64,000 nt of DNA from Acidobacteriota bacterium (GTDB lineage: Bacteria > Acidobacteriota > Thermoanaerobaculia > Multivoradales > Multivoraceae), in contig JAPOXA010000075.1 in assembly GCA_026707325.1 (NCBI GenBank), positions 100,400 to 164,399 on the forward strand, read 5' to 3'. The notes below the pieces were generated by a model. It was not told where the DNA came from. It made no database searches and saw nothing but the letters and a program-made list of their open reading frames with translations. The position numbers and the translations under genes were made by a program. Positions 62,988 through 64,000 of this stretch are shown piece by piece (positions within the stretch are counted from its first letter, which is position 1; each line of letters starts with the position of its first letter).

Positions 62988-64000
62988 GCGCGCCCGGCGC
63001 GCACCTGCGACCGGAACCGGGACGGAGTAGAGCCGAATCTCTTCTGGAACAGCCTCCGGAACGTTCGCTCGGAGCCGAAGCCGACGGCCTCGGCCACTCG
63101 TCCGATCGGTTCGTTGTGTTCGCGGAGGAGGACGGCGGCTCGCTCGAGGCGGCGCCCGACGAGCCAATCGTGGAACGGCTGGGCCGGTGGCTTCCCGAAA
63201 GAACCTGCCGAAACCTCCGTCGCTCATGGCCGCGACGGGCGCCAGCGCGTGCAGGTCGAGAGGTTCGTCGAGATGGTGATCGACGTGCTCTCGAACCCTC
63301 CGTAGCCTGGCGTAGTAGTCGAACGGGTCCTTGCCGGACTTTGGTCGGCGAGGCGCGTGGCGATCTTCTGCCGCGCCGCCATGTCGGGCACCAGACTCTT
63401 CCGCCCGTGGCTCCTGAGGCGCCTCTTCCATCTCCGCGAACCCGAAGCCGTAGCACTCGATCCTGCCGCCGGGAGTCACCGGCACCCGCGACGACCACCC
63501 AGGGGCCCATTCGACGAACGTGTGGAACTCGTCGTCTTCGCCGCAGGGATCGACGCCTCGTGGCAGCGCCGCCACGAAGTCCTCGTCGAAACGGCGACCC
63601 GCGCGGTCGGCCGGCAATCGGTCCGTCTCCACGGAGCACACACGTGCCTTCACGCCGGACCTCAAGAGTTCCGCGGCGTGGTCGGCCGGGTCGCGGCCCA
63701 GGAGCGGGAACACGGGTTGAAGTCCTAGGCGGCCGAGAAGCGCCGTGCGACGGCGCATGGCCCGGCCAGGGACAAGCTGGCTGAACGCAAAGGATCTCCC
63801 GGTGTCGCCCCGGCACAAACGGAGGATGCCCTCTTCGATGGCGGCGTTGTGGTCGTTCTCGGCGGCTGCCCAGTCGAACTCGATGACGTGAAGCGGGAGG
63901 CCGACCATGGCCGCCTGCTGCTCGACCATTTGTCGACAGACTCCATGCATGGCCACCCGGCCGTTGTGCCGATTGACCTGGGTCACGAGCCCGCGCACTT
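62984..64000 (-). pseudogene. ATP-pyrophosphatase (diphthine-ammonia-ligase-like) / AraC HTH fusion, frameshifted and cut by window edge
   Basis: The 5' end lies beyond the window. From the edge: a PF01902-type adenine nucleotide alpha-hydrolase-like domain (LVTQVNRHNGRVAMHGV, LPLHVIEFDW, GRDPADHAAELLRSGVKARV, GVDPCGEDDEFHTFVEW); its PP-loop would be upstream. In the same frame, after GFGFAEMEEA and a ~50-residue linker, comes an AraC helix-turn-helix (LDEPLDLHALAPVAAMSDGG ... RFFREATG). A surplus base in a GGG run at 63181-63183 shifts the frame; the HTH resumes in the next frame (QPFHDWLVGRRLERA ... AVGFGSERTFRRLFQKRFG). The shift may be mutation or sequencing error. Confidence 0.72.

Overview
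This is a very GC-rich, gene-dense window from a Gram-negative bacterium. LpxD, a TonB-dependent receptor and several lipoproteins point to an outer membrane. Two large secreted proteins of the 'VWFA-related acidobacterial' type (one with a GWxTD domain), many PQQ/BamB-like beta-propeller proteins, and paired secreted proteins of a kind common in Acidobacteriota make an Acidobacteriota genome (Thermoanaerobaculia-like or a relative) the best guess. No rRNA or tRNA gene and no CRISPR array was seen. The lineage is inferred from protein families only.

Layout. 1-14.4 kb (minus strand): end-truncated ribokinase, ABC-2 exporter pair, UPF0173-type metallo-hydrolase, 2Fe-2S ferredoxin, secreted alpha/beta hydrolase, BamB-like propeller protein, 3-methyladenine glycosylase I, GWxTD/VWA protein, acyl-CoA carboxylase carboxyltransferase, LpxD, amidohydrolase, glyoxalase II. 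14.5-20.9 kb is a small defence island: a higBA-like toxin-antitoxin pair with a palindromic operator, a 1493-residue single-polypeptide restriction-modification enzyme (Type ISP architecture) with a (CT)27 dinucleotide tract inside its coding sequence, and a divergent Fic protein with a C-terminal DNA-binding-like domain. 21-30.2 kb: an operon-like run on the minus strand headed by a PQQ alcohol dehydrogenase with the lanthanide-type Asp-Tyr-Asp signature, an MxaJ/XoxJ-like periplasmic protein and a cytochrome c with a CX3CH motif, then a Kelch/PQQ propeller fusion, a frameshifted TonB receptor and an enolase-superfamily enzyme.

30.3-46.2 kb: methyltransferase, GT-C-like membrane protein, an orphan molybdopterin (xanthine dehydrogenase family) subunit, RNase E/G and HflX facing away from each other, thioredoxin-like and DCC-family proteins, a phosphopantetheinyl transferase, a CocE-type hydrolase and a second quinoprotein. 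Between RNase E/G and the molybdopterin gene (35.9-36.4 kb) lies what looks like an independent small transcript: promoter, long stem that pairs its own Shine-Dalgarno sequence, tiny reading frames, terminator. 46.3-53.2 kb: MITE-like inverted repeat, fused enoyl-CoA hydratase/3-hydroxyacyl-CoA dehydrogenase, a truncated secreted protein meeting a decayed VWA pseudogene, and the intact VWA paralogue. 53.2-64 kb: TauE/SafE exporter, then a tightly coupled oligopeptide-type ABC transporter operon (two permeases, binding protein, two ATPases) running straight into an MFS transporter, a full-length paralogue of the truncated secreted protein, a DUF1932-type dehydrogenase, and a frameshifted ATP-pyrophosphatase/AraC fusion cut by the window edge.

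A roughly 62-bp repeat made of two hairpins occurs three times (31.4, 53.1 and 61.1 kb); the third copy encodes the N-terminus of a secreted protein. The most striking candidates are the probable phase-variable Type ISP enzyme, the structured small RNA at 36.1 kb, the lanthanide-type quinoprotein operon and the bipartite hairpin repeat.
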